NCBI GenBank assembly: GCA_947579605.1
Contig: OX388310.1
Location: forward strand, 5,952,001-6,016,000
Source: Athripsodes cinereus
Lineage: Eukaryota; Arthropoda; Insecta; Trichoptera; Leptoceridae
Direction of reading: 5' to 3'
DNA length: 64,000 nucleotides
The notes below the pieces were generated by a model, which was not told the origin of the DNA, ran no database searches, and saw only the letters and a program-made list of their open reading frames with translations. The translations under genes and the position numbers were made by a program. Of the stretch, positions 33,009 through 43,320 are shown in pieces; the first letter of the stretch is position 1; each line of letters starts with the position of its first letter.

Positions 33009-33648
33009 CCACTTAACCTCTCCTTCCCGGATACGCCAATGCTGTAATTATTTTTATTAGTTAAAACTGATATGACATCGGACCCTCTGTAAAATTAACA
33101 ACGTGTTTATTATATTGCTATACATGCCAACATAGTAAACCAGTAATTAGACATTATTTCTGGGAACGCATTGTGTAGGTAGGTACAACTAATTAAAATA
33201 GAAGCTTTATAATTTATTGTTCTTCTTCTCGACTAGTTTTATAATAATTCGACATGTTTTATAACACGCAAACGGCAAACCACAGATTAATTAGAATGTA
33301 AATATTTGTATGTATGTATGTAGGTTTGTCGTAGCGATACTAAGCTATGTCGAATTTAGACCAAAATGGCTAAACATAATGTTGTAGTCCTTGTTAAGCT
33401 GTTTTTGATGGCAAATTCACCGATGTTGAAAACGTGTTGTGTGATATCAATAGATAAAAAATTATCTTAAACTGTTGTAAAAATAAATATATTATGTATT
33501 AAGTTTGTATAAAATACCTCAAAATGTTAAATGTCTTAATCGTAAAGTTTTACAAATATCTTTCCTAAAACAGAACGCTCAAAGACATACAGAAAAGAGT
33601 GGAAATCTATTCATTACCGGAAAATTAACGAGTCTGTCCTCAATTCCA
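33009..33648. other. No feature recognised
   Basis: Contains a short GTAT run near 33310. No homology noted. Confidence 0.4.
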
Positions 33649-33806
33649 CTTCTTCTTCTTCCTGGCACTGTCCCAACTTATTGCCGCTGAAGGCTGTTGG
33701 GGTCGGCTCTTCTCGTTCTGAGGTTGTACACTCTTCTGTTTGCTATATCATCTTCATCCAGGCCATTTCTCCGCAGGATTCTATTGCATTCTCTCCTCAA
33801 CTCCAC
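33649..33806 (-). pseudogene. LINE-like 3' fragment with GAA tail
   Basis: Minus-strand frame ELRRECNRILRRNGLDE, DDIANRRVYNLRTRRADPNS, then stop and GGAAGAAGAAGAAG. The layout resembles the 32706 fragment and a LINE 3' end, but I do not recognise the domain. Confidence 0.45.
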
Positions 33807-34489
33807 TAAACCGCTTTAAATTAAAACTTTAACGGTAGTACCTACTGAAAAAAATTCTCGTAACGTAATATTATGCAGTGTATTTTTGTTTTGAATAAAA
33901 TTTCTACAATATGTATGATTATACGTATGCCGAACATAATGGGGATCATTGAACTAACTTGTGTGACAAACATTATTTTATTGTACGCACAAATAATGTA
34001 GCTTTTTGATATCCTTTAATTTATTATAAATGTGTAATTATTATCATACGCATGCTTGATAATATCATTATGAACATACTAAATATTTAATTATATATTT
34101 TAATCACACGAATATTCAAAATGTTTATTCGTTAAATTCTTTCTTTCATTGACCCAAAGCATTGCAGTATTTTTAGTTGATGATGAATTTTCGTTAATTA
34201 CTTTGCATGATTCGCCTGATTATTGCATTAAATGAACTTTTACAACAAAACTAATTAAAAAAAAATTACATTCTTAGTTTATTTTATAATATTTATTACA
34301 AAAAAAAAATCTATATTTTCAAGTGTAACTTTGTGGAAATGCATTTTATAGGAAAATATTTAATTTAAATCAAAACACTGTTTTATTCCACTATGAGATT
34401 GTTTAATTATTATAACGTTTTCAACTACAATGTATAGCCATCATCAGTAATAACACAATACATATTTATTACAATTATCATGTTGAATA
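33807..34489. other. No feature recognised
   Basis: Very AT-rich. Confidence 0.45.
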
Positions 34490-34545
34490 AATCCAGTTAG
34501 CCTTCTAGCTACCACGTTAATGGGAAATGTCGTAATGGAAAAGAT
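34490..34545 (+). mobile_element. SINE-1 3' fragment
   Basis: CAGTTAGCCTTCTAGCTACC then GGGAAATGTCGTAATGG follows the family 3' end with substitutions. Confidence 0.5.
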
Positions 34546-34586
34546 ATATTGGATAGGTATTAATTCAGAATACATAAATATAACTT

Positions 34587-34892
34587 TTAATTAAAAAGAT
34601 TCAAATTAATACAAAAAACTAAAAGACCAAAAAAATAGCTATAGGTACTGAAGCAATGATACTGAAGAATTTTAGAAAACATATTTTGAATTTTATTTAA
34701 AATCCAAAATCGCTTTTTAAGGTTGTCGGTATCTTGGTACTTTCTAACGATTGATACAACATTCGATATCTGACAAACTTCACCTTCGAAACATATGTAG
34801 CTTTTGCTTTGTAAAGTACTTAACGTTCCATAAGGCCCGCCGTTTATATTCACCCTTGTCAGATACGTCGCATCTTCTATAGCAGTGGTCAT
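34587..34892 (-). other. Uncharacterised 101-codon frame
   Basis: Starts MTTAIEDATYLTRVNINGGP with balanced composition for about 55 residues, then becomes AT-driven (FSTYSYFFGLLVF). I recognise no family, no signal peptide and no conserved motif. The first half is the only stretch in the window that looks somewhat coding without matching a retrotransposon. It may be a remnant exon, an unknown element or chance. Confidence 0.15.
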
Positions 34893-35184
34893 GAACCCCT
34901 AGTTACGTGAAAGGAACATGTGTAGGTCAGTCCTTTTTTGTTTTGTTCTTGTATTCGATATTTAAAAACAAAGATAAATAAATTGTGAAATTATCAAATT
35001 CTGAGAATCTGAGACCTAACAAGAATGTCCTTACTTTCACTTTTTCGTCATAAAAAACCAACGTCACCCCTACAGTCAACCACCTCCGTTTTCGTTTTAT
35101 GGGTGTTCTTATTCATAAGGCCATTGATAATGTTTTGAGTTTACATTTCTACACATTGAACTTTGTGAGTTAATTAGGAGAAAT

Positions 35185-35594
35185 CTATCTATCTATCTAT
35201 TCCCTCACACCGTATCCCAAGTGGGGTAGGCAGAGAGAACGGAACGCCAATTAGATCTGTCCTTACATACTTCTTTCGCTTCCTCTACAGTCATACAATT
35301 TCTCATGCACGCACGTCGGTTTCTTTTACTCAAAACACGGCCGTCCTTGAGAATTTGATCTACATGTTCAAGCCATGTAGTTCTCGGACGCCTTCGCTTC
35401 CTCACACCCCTCCTTTCAGCCAAGTATATCCTCTTTGTCATTCTTTCTTCTTTCATTCGTTCCACATGACCAAACCATCTCAATTTATTTACACGCATTC
35501 TATCCACAACATTCCTCTTGCATCCACTCATTCTTCTAATATCCTCATTCCTCACTCTATCACGCAACGTTTTACCAACCATCCTCCTCATTCC
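35185..35594 (-). pseudogene. LINE-A copy, C-terminal piece
   Basis: Minus-strand frame of 133 codons, about 130 of them inside the element: MRRMVGKTLRDRVRNEDIRR, VNKLRWFGHVERMKEERMTK, RIYLAERRGVRKRRRPRTTW, RRACMRNCMTVEEAKEVC, ending SAYPTWDTV. It aligns along its length with 52250-52640 of the large LINE-A copy. The 3' end CTACCCCACTTGGGATACGG then GTGTGAGGGAATAGATAGA ends in a TAGA tail. Flanks carry GGAGAAAT at 35177-35184 and 35595-35602, an 8-bp target duplication. The frame is intact but severely 5' truncated. Confidence 0.88.
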
Positions 35595-35602
35595 GGAGAA
35601 AT

Positions 35603-36308
35603 TCAAAACCCTGATTTATAATTTCAAAGGTTGTGTCATCATATCATCGCTTTTAACTGACGTAGATTTTCTTAGGGCGTTAGTCACTAAACGAGTGACC
35701 TCAATATCATCGCCCCAGTCAGAAATCATTCATTAGAAATCCTCTCCTTCACAATCAAGAGTATCCCTTGAATTACAGGTCACGAAAGGTTAACAACTTT
35801 TTAAAGCTACGTAACAATAAAAGGAATTATTATTTCTACGAAAAAGGGTCTAAAAGGCGTTTAAGTAAAAATAAACTAAAACCATCATACCAATTTACAT
35901 AGCGGAAATAAATTAAACACTTTCTTTACCTTGTTATTTCATCTTTGATCAAAAGCTTTGTGAATTAAGATTTTTAATAGCTTTCAAATGATTGATCTTT
36001 ATTGTTAAATTCTTTGAAACGTTCAAGATTCTGTGATCTGTTTAAGTATATAAAAATTAACTAGTGATGCTTCCTTTTTAGGAATGGCGTTTTCCATGAA
36101 GTATTAGTTTCAATTCCAGGAGCTGCTTCTTTGTTAGATTCCACAGTGGAGAACAAACGCCGTTACACAAGAGCATCCCAAAATGTTTTTTTATAGAAAA
36201 GACAGTTACTGGCCTACTTCGATATTTTTTTGACTTATTGGAGGCGGCAACTGTCAACTTATTGTGTAGATATATTTTTTGAACGTGGATGCTTCCTATT
36301 TTCAACTC
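35603..36308. other. No feature recognised
   Basis: No homology noted. Confidence 0.45.
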
Positions 36309-36368
36309 CTTGACACACCAAGGTGACTCTTTTTAAACTACTTGACACACCAAGGTAACTCTTTTCAC
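36309..36368. repeat. 32-bp tandem duplication
   Basis: CTTGACACACCAAGGTGACT and CTTGACACACCAAGGTAACT start 32 bp apart (36309, 36341), each followed by CTTTT. Confidence 0.85.
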
Positions 36369-36414
36369 TGCCCTTACGCCCACATCTTTATGATGATAAT
36401 ATATATATATTTTT

Positions 36415-36545
36415 TTTTAACATAACATAACATAATATAACATGTATAGACAATTTCACACAGACCGAACTAGTTCCAAACTAAGATATGAGTCTTGTAT
36501 TATGGGTGCTAACACGACGATACACATATACATTTACATACATAA
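36415..36545 (-). mobile_element. SINE-2 3' part, minus strand
   Basis: Complement reads CGTCGTGTTAGCACCCATAA, TACAAGACTCATATCTTAGT, TTGGAACTAGTTCGGTCTGT and a TGTTATGTTATGTT tail. Matches 54190-54285. Confidence 0.8.
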
Positions 36546-36689
36546 AACTAAAATGGATTAGTCTTTGTCACAATTGAGTCAAATGGATTTTTGTTTTTTA
36601 AAAAAAGATATAGGTAAGTATCTGGGATTTGTTGTAAACTCAAATACAACCTTACACGCCTTTCATAGTAAGCTACTAAAAGCTTGTGT

Positions 36690-36785
36690 GGTGAAAGGGG
36701 AGTTTACTGGCACCTGGTACCGAACCACGGACCCCTTGTTCACGAGGCCAAAACTCTACTTCCAGGCTACCGACGAACTCTAAGG
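36690..36785 (-). repeat. tRNA-like SINE head
   Basis: Minus strand: GAGTTCGTCGGTAGCCTGG, then GGCCTCGTGAACAAGGGGTC and a B box TGGTTCGGTACC. It lies upstream of the SINE-2 3' part at 36415-36545 on the same strand, so it may be that element's head, but the spacing is larger than in the copy at 54029. Confidence 0.5.
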
Positions 36786-36880
36786 CGTAATACGTTATAT
36801 AAATATTTCCTACCGTACCTATGTTGCATAGTCCTTCGTAGTTATGAAAATTAACCAAGAATATAACCAATAGCAATGAG

Positions 36881-38455
36881 TTGAAGTTCTCTGATTTTTC
36901 CCAGACAACAAGAATAGATGTTGAGAATGCTGTGATGACACTAAGAGATGGATCATCACCAGGATATGATGGTGTTGATACAAAACTATTAAAAAAATTT
37001 AAAAAGTACCTAAGTGAACCATTATCATATATAATAAATTTAAGTTTTAAGACTGGAAAATTCCCATTAAATTATAAACAGGCTATAGTGAGTCCAGTTT
37101 TTAAAAGCGATGATCCAAATTTTATGACAAATTATAGACCTATATCTGTTGTCTCTAATATAACAAAAATTATTGAAAAGATAGTAAAAAAACAGTTATA
37201 TATATACCTCGAACAAAATAATATATTAAATGAAAATCAGTTTGGATTTAGAACCGGGTGTGGAACGCATGATGCCATAGCACGATTAACATCGGAAATA
37301 ATAGCTAATATAGATCGCGATAAGAAATGCATCGGAATGTTTATCGATTTGCGGAAAGCTTTCGACAGTATATCGCATACAATGTTGTTGAAAAGGTTGT
37401 CTGAGACCGGTGTGCATGGAAAGGCGTTCCTATGGTTCAAATCTTATATAACCGATAGAAGACAAATTGTTAAACTGAATGATGTTTTCAGCGACCCGGG
37501 GACACCACTGTATGGTGTGCCACAGGGAACTGTACTCGGCCCATTATTGTTCTTAATATATATAAATCCCATTTTTAGAGTCAACGTTGAGGGACGTCTG
37601 TTCTCATACGCGGATGACACCGTTATTCTGTCAACTGGTGACACGTGGACGGAGGCCATAGACGAAGCTAATCGAGACATAAATGTAATTAAAAAATGGT
37701 TTGATAGGAATATATTATCGTTAAATTCTGAAAAAACTATATTTGTACCTTTCTCTGTGCAACCCTCACGAGTACCACAGAACATTTTAATAAAAATCCA
37801 TGATAATGACTGCCGTTGTTCTTCACATGATAATGGGAAATGTAAGGAATTGAAACAGAAGGAATCCGTTAAATATCTCGGTTTAACATTTGACCAGGAC
37901 ATGAAGTGGAAGAGTCACCTTGAGGCAACCGTAAATAGGATACGAAGGCTGATATACATATTCCTGAGACTGAGAAACATTATGCCAAGGGAGTCAATGA
38001 AATCTGTGTACTATGCGTTTGTTCAACCCGTTTTGCTGTATGGTATTATTGCCTGGGGTGGAACATTCAAGACTAACATAAGATCTGTAACTGTGACTCA
38101 AAAACTTATTATCAAAATAATACTCCGTAAACCAAGAATATTCCCCACGGATGAACTCTTCACAATTTTCGAGGTACCTACAGTGGAGCAGTTGTATAGG
38201 AATATAGCAGTACTACAGATACATAAAGAAACTTTTGATGGTCAGGTCGCTGATACAGTCCGGAGTCGAAGGTCACATATTGCGGGTAATTTATCTGTAC
38301 CTATGTGTAGGAAAACTATTACACAACATCATTACATTTACCAGGGTACAAAATGGTTTAATATAATGGTTTTACCAAAGGAACTGAAAAACGTCGGGAA
38401 TTATAGAGTATTTAAAAATAAAATAGGTTTATTGAAAAAAAAAGTTAATTGTTAA
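36881..38455 (+). CDS. Reverse transcriptase of LINE-C (5'-truncated)
   Basis: A 524-codon uninterrupted frame. It has no ATG at its opening (first codon TTG), and roughly the first 8 codons lie in flanking DNA. RT landmarks in order: SLRDGSSPGYDGV-type fingers at about 20-33, NYRPISVVSNITKIIEK at 84-100, FGFRTGCGTHDAI at 121-133, FIDLRKAFDSISH at 154-166 (first catalytic Asp), GVPQGTVLGPLLFLIYIN at 212-229, the catalytic box SYADDTVIL at 242-250, KYLGLTFD at about 334, and a VLLYGIIAWGG thumb-side motif near 388. The C-terminus has no Cys-His knuckle. Pattern fits the Jockey/CR1 group. The domain synthesises element cDNA at a nicked target. All catalytic Asp are present and no lesion is seen, so it is young, but it lacks the endonuclease and a promoter and is presumably not autonomous. 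Confidence 0.9.
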   Translation: MKFSDFSQTTRIDVENAVMTLRDGSSPGYDGVDTKLLKKFKKYLSEPLSYIINLSFKTGKFPLNYKQAIVSPVFKSDDPNFMTNYRPISVVSNITKIIEKIVKKQLYIYLEQNNILNENQFGFRTGCGTHDAIARLTSEIIANIDRDKKCIGMFIDLRKAFDSISHTMLLKRLSETGVHGKAFLWFKSYITDRRQIVKLNDVFSDPGTPLYGVPQGTVLGPLLFLIYINPIFRVNVEGRLFSYADDTVILSTGDTWTEAIDEANRDINVIKKWFDRNILSLNSEKTIFVPFSVQPSRVPQNILIKIHDNDCRCSSHDNGKCKELKQKESVKYLGLTFDQDMKWKSHLEATVNRIRRLIYIFLRLRNIMPRESMKSVYYAFVQPVLLYGIIAWGGTFKTNIRSVTVTQKLIIKIILRKPRIFPTDELFTIFEVPTVEQLYRNIAVLQIHKETFDGQVADTVRSRRSHIAGNLSVPMCRKTITQHHYIYQGTKWFNIMVLPKELKNVGNYRVFKNKIGLLKKKVNC

Positions 38456-38660
38456 GTAGAATATATCTAGAGTAAGTATTAGTTAAGTATATTATTGTTT
38501 AGATGTGTAAAATTAAGAATACTGTAAATCTATCCCATACACAAGTATAACTCTTTCAATGGGATAGTAAACAATAGATTTTTAAGTGTATTTCAGTAAA
38601 TTTGTAATATATATGTATTTTTGTGATATTTTTCCAATAAATAAAAAAAAAAAAAAAAAA
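36904..38660 (+). mobile_element. LINE-C, 5'-truncated, with A tail
   Basis: Consists of the RT coding region, a 3' UTR of about 200 bp with a stem-loop at 38530-38567, and an AATAAATAAA then A20 tail ending about 38660. TGATTTTTCCCAGA just before 36904 and TGATTTTTTCCAGA at about 38674 differ at one base and may be the target duplication, though about 11 bases separate the latter from the A tail. The endonuclease and ORF1 are absent. Confidence 0.8.
38530..38567 (+). other. 3' UTR stem-loop of LINE-C
   Basis: CTATCCCAT and ATGGGATAG make a perfect 9-bp stem around a 20-base loop. The same structure is found in the scrap at 17234-17270. Probably the 3' structure recognised by the element's own RT; that role is inference. 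Confidence 0.65.
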
Positions 38661-39774
38661 AAAATATTTAGTTGTTGATTTTTTCCAGATTTTATATTCT
38701 TGTATAAATCATAAATACATTGTTACATATTCTTTAAGCACGTGGAAAGTTTATTTTGTATGTACGTCGCTTTTAGCTTTGGGCTTTTTTAAATAAATAA
38801 GTTTAACGATTATCAATAATAACCATCATTAACCATAACATCGGTAGTGTTATCACATAATTGGATGTTTTCAAAACTTTACAGGTAAAAGTTTACAAAA
38901 ATATCACCAAAGTTTCAAGATATTGCTGTCATAAATAAATATGAGCATGTAAGGAAGCTACCAATTTATTCCCCATATTATTATATTTCCAACAAATCGG
39001 TGATACCTTAAACTATTACATTACGAGAGAACAAGAAAATTGATAAAATATTTTAGTTTGTCAGGACATTAAGTTACAGAGAAGCAATTTTATCTATATA
39101 TATGGACTGCAGTACTTTTTATATGAAGCAATTTTTCGGTCTGGCGATCATATGATGGTAAAATAATAAAATACATTTTTATTTCGTATATGTTAGGGTA
39201 TTCAGATACGAAATTCCAGAGCTTTCAAATTTTATTTGGAATGTTCAAGACATTTTTAAAATTTGTAACTCATCAATAACCATCGGGGAATTTCTTATCG
39301 TCTTTTTAAGTGGTTTGTGATTTCATTGATTTTGAAAAGTTCAAAAAACATTTAAAATGTGCAAACAATACTGGGAAGAAATAATTGAGACTTTATTTTT
39401 AACTTTGAAACAAACTCAAGTTGGTTTGAAGATAAGAAAACTCACTACCAAAATTCAATACGTATAAAACAAAAAATATTAAATTATTTTTAATTGTCCC
39501 GTCGCAAATAAAAAATGCAAAACCAAAACTTGTTATCGTGACAAAAAGCTGGAGAAGAGATTTATTTTATGTTATAAGTATTTTTTGTACTATTCATTCT
39601 CAAATCACTCGTACCGGGTGGAATTCCTCAAATGAATAGTAATATATTGCTTAAGTTGACGATTGTTTGTTTAACTTCATATTAATTTATTGAATCAAAC
39701 AAACCTGTTTGGAGTTTTACTATAGTTATTAATATATTAGTAATCTGGTTTCAAAATACTTTCCATAAATAATA
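38661..39774. other. No feature recognised
   Basis: AT-rich. No homology noted. Confidence 0.45.
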
Positions 39775-40335
39775 CTACTACTACTACTATACCATCACGG
39801 CATATCCCACAAGTGGGGTAGCCAGCAGACCAGCCGCATGTAAGAAACATGCAAGCTGTCCTCTCCGTGTCAATATAAATCCAGACATTCAGGATGGGTG
39901 GCAAACCTCATCGCTGAATTTAAGGTGTAAAATGTCTTTATTGTATTGTATTCCAATTGAATAAATGTATTATTCAGGGATATTTGCATTATCAACTATG
40001 TATCCTTAGTTTAAATTGAGTTTGAAAAATACATTGCATGTCGAAACTCGGGTCATTTTAATAAAATACCTACGTGTAAATACAGAACCATCACATTCTA
40101 TTTCTTGATTAATATGGAGTTTTAAAAATTTATATCAATAAAATACAACAAAAATTTAGATTGCAGTCTCCGTGCCAGTAAAAAAAAGACGTTGAGAATG
40201 GATGGCGTGCCACATTGATGAATCGTAGATGTTGATTGTTGTATATGTAAAGTTTCACAAACGCCAATCTTTTACAAGAGACTCGAAAATTGTATAAAAT
40301 AGTGAGATATGTATTCTTTAACAGGGACTCCAAGG
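39775..40335 (-). mobile_element. SINE-1, split copy
   Basis: 39775-39940 is a clean 3' half (TACTACTACTATACCATCAC..., complement of the SINE end). About 40180-40335 holds a more diverged 5' half (CGCCAATCTTTTACAAGAG, TATGTATTCTTTAACAGGGA). About 240 bp of unrelated AT-rich sequence lies between, so this may be two separate insertions. Confidence 0.7.
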
Positions 40336-40914
40336 AATATCACAAACTAATTCATTGTTTTCAGTTCAACATTGTGAATGTGTGTGTATATAGCTTTCGA
40401 ATTGAAAACAATCCAACTTTGAAAGCCCTAGCATGGTAATAGATATCTTTGTATGTATGAAGTATGTGTGTCTAATAGAAACCTAGAGACCGTAACGTGT
40501 ATGCCAGTGTCTGTGCTGTATGCACTTAGTGTAATGTCTTCGTGATGTAAAATCTGTCAAATGGACGAACATATTTCATTGGATGATACTATTTGCTTTC
40601 AAATACGTAATATATTTTAAATTTTGAGAGAGATACTTTTACTTGAATGAATAACTTGTTATATTATCCTATTTTACTGAAATGCATACGCCCATCCATC
40701 CAAATTTATATCACCATGACATTTACAACATTTATGCAAGCGAAAAAATCATATGTATTTCATATATATACGATATCATCTCTGCATGTCAATTCAATAA
40801 GGTATTTAAAACTGGCATACAACTCATCCCTAAATTTAGGATATGAATTAAATTCAATGATCTTTGGACCAAAATCATTTTAGATTAATTTTACCATCAA
40901 TTGGATTGCGAAAA
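40336..40914. other. No feature recognised
   Basis: No homology noted. Confidence 0.45.
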
Positions 40915-40990
40915 ACGAACAGAAACATTATGTTTTCTCTGGGAATCAAACCCTCAACCCTTCGTTTAGAAGACAGTGCGCTTATCATTT
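40915..40990 (-). repeat. tRNA-like SINE head
   Basis: On the minus strand: GATAAGCGCACTGTCTTCTA, then GAGGGTTTGATTCCC as a B box. The A-box side is degraded. No convincing body follows. The T arm (GGGTTTGATTCCC) looks tRNA-like but the molecule does not fold as a tRNA. Confidence 0.45.
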
Positions 40991-41285
40991 GTCCATTTTA
41001 TTTGAAATATGTATTAAGTAACTATGTGGTATGTATACATGGTACACATTTATTATTATGTCAACTTCCTTTAGGAATACATGTTACATAGATTCGATAC
41101 TTGTGTTTTGATACGGGGCTGGTAAAGAGAACTTTTGAAGCTCTAGCAACGTTCCCAATTCATCTGTATCACGCTTATCCCAAGATGATTAACATCTACG
41201 CTTTTGAGCAAGTAAATCTAGTTACTATTCTATTCTTAGTCTAAGACTTATTGTACAATGAGCCAAAAATAATAAAATGTCTCCT

Positions 41286-41492
41286 GGGCATGTGGAAAGA
41301 ATGAATAAAGAAAGAGTGCTAAAGAAAATACTTTATACAAGACCACAAGTTAGACGTAGCGTTGGTAGTTCCAAACTCTGTTAGAAGGATAAGGTAGACA
41401 TTATTGGCATCAGGGATTGGAAAAGTACATGCCAAGATAGAAGAAGATGGAGGCATATTTTTGAGAGGACCAAGGCTTATAACTGGTTGTAG
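41286..41492 (+). pseudogene. RTE-like LINE C-terminus
   Basis: A single 69-codon reading phase: GHVERMNKERVLKKILYT, RPQVRRSVGSSKLC, in-frame TAG, KDKVDIIGIRDWKSTC, QDRRRWRHIFERTKAYNWL, stop at 41490-41492. The GHVERM and DRRRW boxes mark the C-terminus after RT in RTE-like LINEs. It is a different family from LINE-A and RTE-B. One stop and a damaged central part make it a dead fragment. Confidence 0.75.
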
Positions 41493-41514
41493 AGCAACTG
41501 ATTCAATTCTATTC

Positions 41515-41580
41515 CTTATTTATTTATTTATTTATTTATTTATTTGGACAATAGACGGCATTTGCCTTTTACAATACATG
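41515..41580 (-). mobile_element. SINE-3-type 3' tail
   Basis: Minus strand: TGTAAAAGGCAAATGCCGTC, TATTGTCC, then seven or more AAATA/AATAAAT units. Same end as 4525-4612. Confidence 0.75.
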
Positions 41581-41627
41581 ATAAGTTAACAATTTAAAGG
41601 ACATTCACTCGTACTAGTGATCTGCCT

Positions 41628-41772
41628 CCCTAGACAAACCGCACATGGCGATCGACTACAAACGAACTTTTCGACTTGACATAACCGCAACAATAACGCA
41701 TAATTACACGGTACGTTGTATGTAGATTGTGTCGAAAAGTTCGTCAGTAGACGATCGCGGTTTGTCTACGGG
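41628..41772. mobile_element. MITE family M2, complete copy
   Basis: Left arm CCCTAGACAAACCGC...CGATCGACTAC...CGAACTTTTCGAC pairs with right arm GTCGAAAAGTTCGTCAGTAG...CGATCGCGGTTTGTCTAC. The arms are about 45 bp with a small mismatch and a 6-base extra in the left arm. No coding content. Second copy at 16100-16245. Confidence 0.8.
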
Positions 41773-42185
41773 CAGTTTCCGATTGAATCCAAAAAATTCA
41801 GATCATTTATAAATATCTAAAACATATGTGATGCTTTGTGAATATTTTTCTTTTATAGGACTTAAAAATATTTTTGTAGGATAATATTTTAATATAGTGT
41901 ACCACCAACTATGTGCAGAATTCTTTTCTAAGACGCTCTTGTTCTGTTTATGATTCATTCTTTCAAAAACTTGACATACTCGTCATGAATAAGCAAGACT
42001 TTAGAGCGGGAGTGTCTGGGGCCTTGGATGGGTGTGCTTGAATGCATGGCTCTCTCGATCATAGCATCCTTAGGACATTGGATATTGGCTGTGTGTTTAG
42101 CTGGGCTTTGTAACTCATACTGGATTGGTGCTTTTATTTTGATTTCTAGTATTTTGGGATTTTTTATTTTTTATTTTACTTTGAC

Positions 42186-42771
42186 AGTCATTGCTGGCGT
42201 ACTGCCTGCCGATTTAGAAGTCTTAGACAGTGTGGCCAGACGTAGGATCAAGGCGGATGGTAGAGTAGAGCATCTCGGTATTTCCGTTCAAGCGGAACCC
42301 GGAATTAGGGGAATAAGTAGGGCATTCAGCCGAATTAGAGAGAGAACGTTGGAAGTGTGGCAAGAAAGATGGGACCGGGGGAGAACCGCTAGGCTTGTCT
42401 ACGGTTTTCTCCCGGATGTGAGAGAGAGGATTAAAAGGCGTTTCCTGTCCTTTGACCACTTTTCTGTTCAGTTGGTGACGGGCCACGGGGAGCTAAAAGC
42501 CAAGCTCTTTGAGCTTGGGCTTGCGGACGACCCGTTGTGTGCTTGTGGGACGGGAGCTCAGTCTGCGGGGCACATCCTGTGGGAGTGCCCATTGATGATG
42601 GATGCAAGAAACGTGATGATAGATAGTATGAGTGATGACACTCCTAGACCCTTCTGGTCTGCGGAGTTGATGACTTGTCCTGGGAATTTCAGGGCCTTTT
42701 TGAGGTTTGTAGATGTCTGGGTATCTCGGTGGGATCTCCTGCGTGAGCCAGGCTCGCTTAGGAGAGCTTGA
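42186..42771 (+). pseudogene. R1-like RT C-terminal region
   Basis: About 195 codons in frame with an upstream ATG at 42028. The first 52 residues of that frame come from LINE-E, so the apparent N-terminus is spurious. From VIAGVLPADLEVLDSVARRR on, it matches the C-terminal domain of R1/TRAS/SART-type LINEs. It includes RLVYGFLPDVRERIKR, FSVQLVTGHGELKAKLFELG and the Cys-His motif CACGTGAQSAGHILWEC (C171, C173, H182, C187 of the frame), which probably binds nucleic acid. It ends with TGA at 42769-42771. No internal stop. RT and endonuclease domains are lost by 5' truncation. Confidence 0.85.
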
Positions 42772-43320
42772 TGGTTGATTTTGCCTTGTATGATTGTGGC
42801 TGTCGCGGGCGAACTCGTTTTTTTTTTTTTCGTCTTTGTGTTGTCCTGTCTCCCTTGGTGGAGAGTATTAGGTCTGGTTGGGATATCCCTTGGGGAGGGA
42901 AGCGTCTCTGCAACAGCCCCGGTAACGGCGACCCTCGGGTTCGCCGGCCTGAATAACCTAGGAAAAGTCTCTGGACACCTCAACTCAGCTTTTGTTCCAG
43001 AATATTATGCAATTATTTTGTAACTATATTACGCACTTTTACTTATTATTATTTCGTAACTTTTGTAACCTAGGTTAAGATAACTTGTTTATTTGATTCC
43101 TTTTTTTTTGTATAGATATATGTAGTATTACTATGTTTGCTTCTCTCGTATAAAGGTACATCGAAGGAGTTTAGTCAAAAGATTTCACACGGAGGTTTTG
43201 GCGGTTTGGTGGTTTGGCCGGCGCCTCCGGTGTGGACAAGATTTGTTAAGTGTAGAATTTCGGATAAATGGAAGTCCCCAGACTTCTGCGGTATCCGGGT
43301 GGACGGTGGGTCCTTCAATG
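42186..43320 (+). mobile_element. R1-D, R1-like LINE, 5' truncated
   Basis: Coding part (42186-42771) plus a 3' UTR of about 550 bp ending GGTGGGTCCTTCAATG, which is the end shared with 12540-12822. Flanked by TATTTTACTTTGAC (42172-42185) and TATTTACTTTGAC (43321-43333), a 13-14 bp target duplication that differs by one T. There is no A tail. The target is inside LINE-E, not 28S rDNA or telomeric repeat. Confidence 0.82.

Noticed and set aside
40915..41100. 75-codon frame with a plausible start
   Set aside because: It runs antisense through a tRNA-like SINE head. No homology.
42028..42771. A 247-residue protein with a hydrophobic, membrane-like N-terminus
   Set aside because: The first 52 residues come from the LINE-E sequence upstream of the R1-D insertion. 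The hydrophobic stretch is an accident of the junction.
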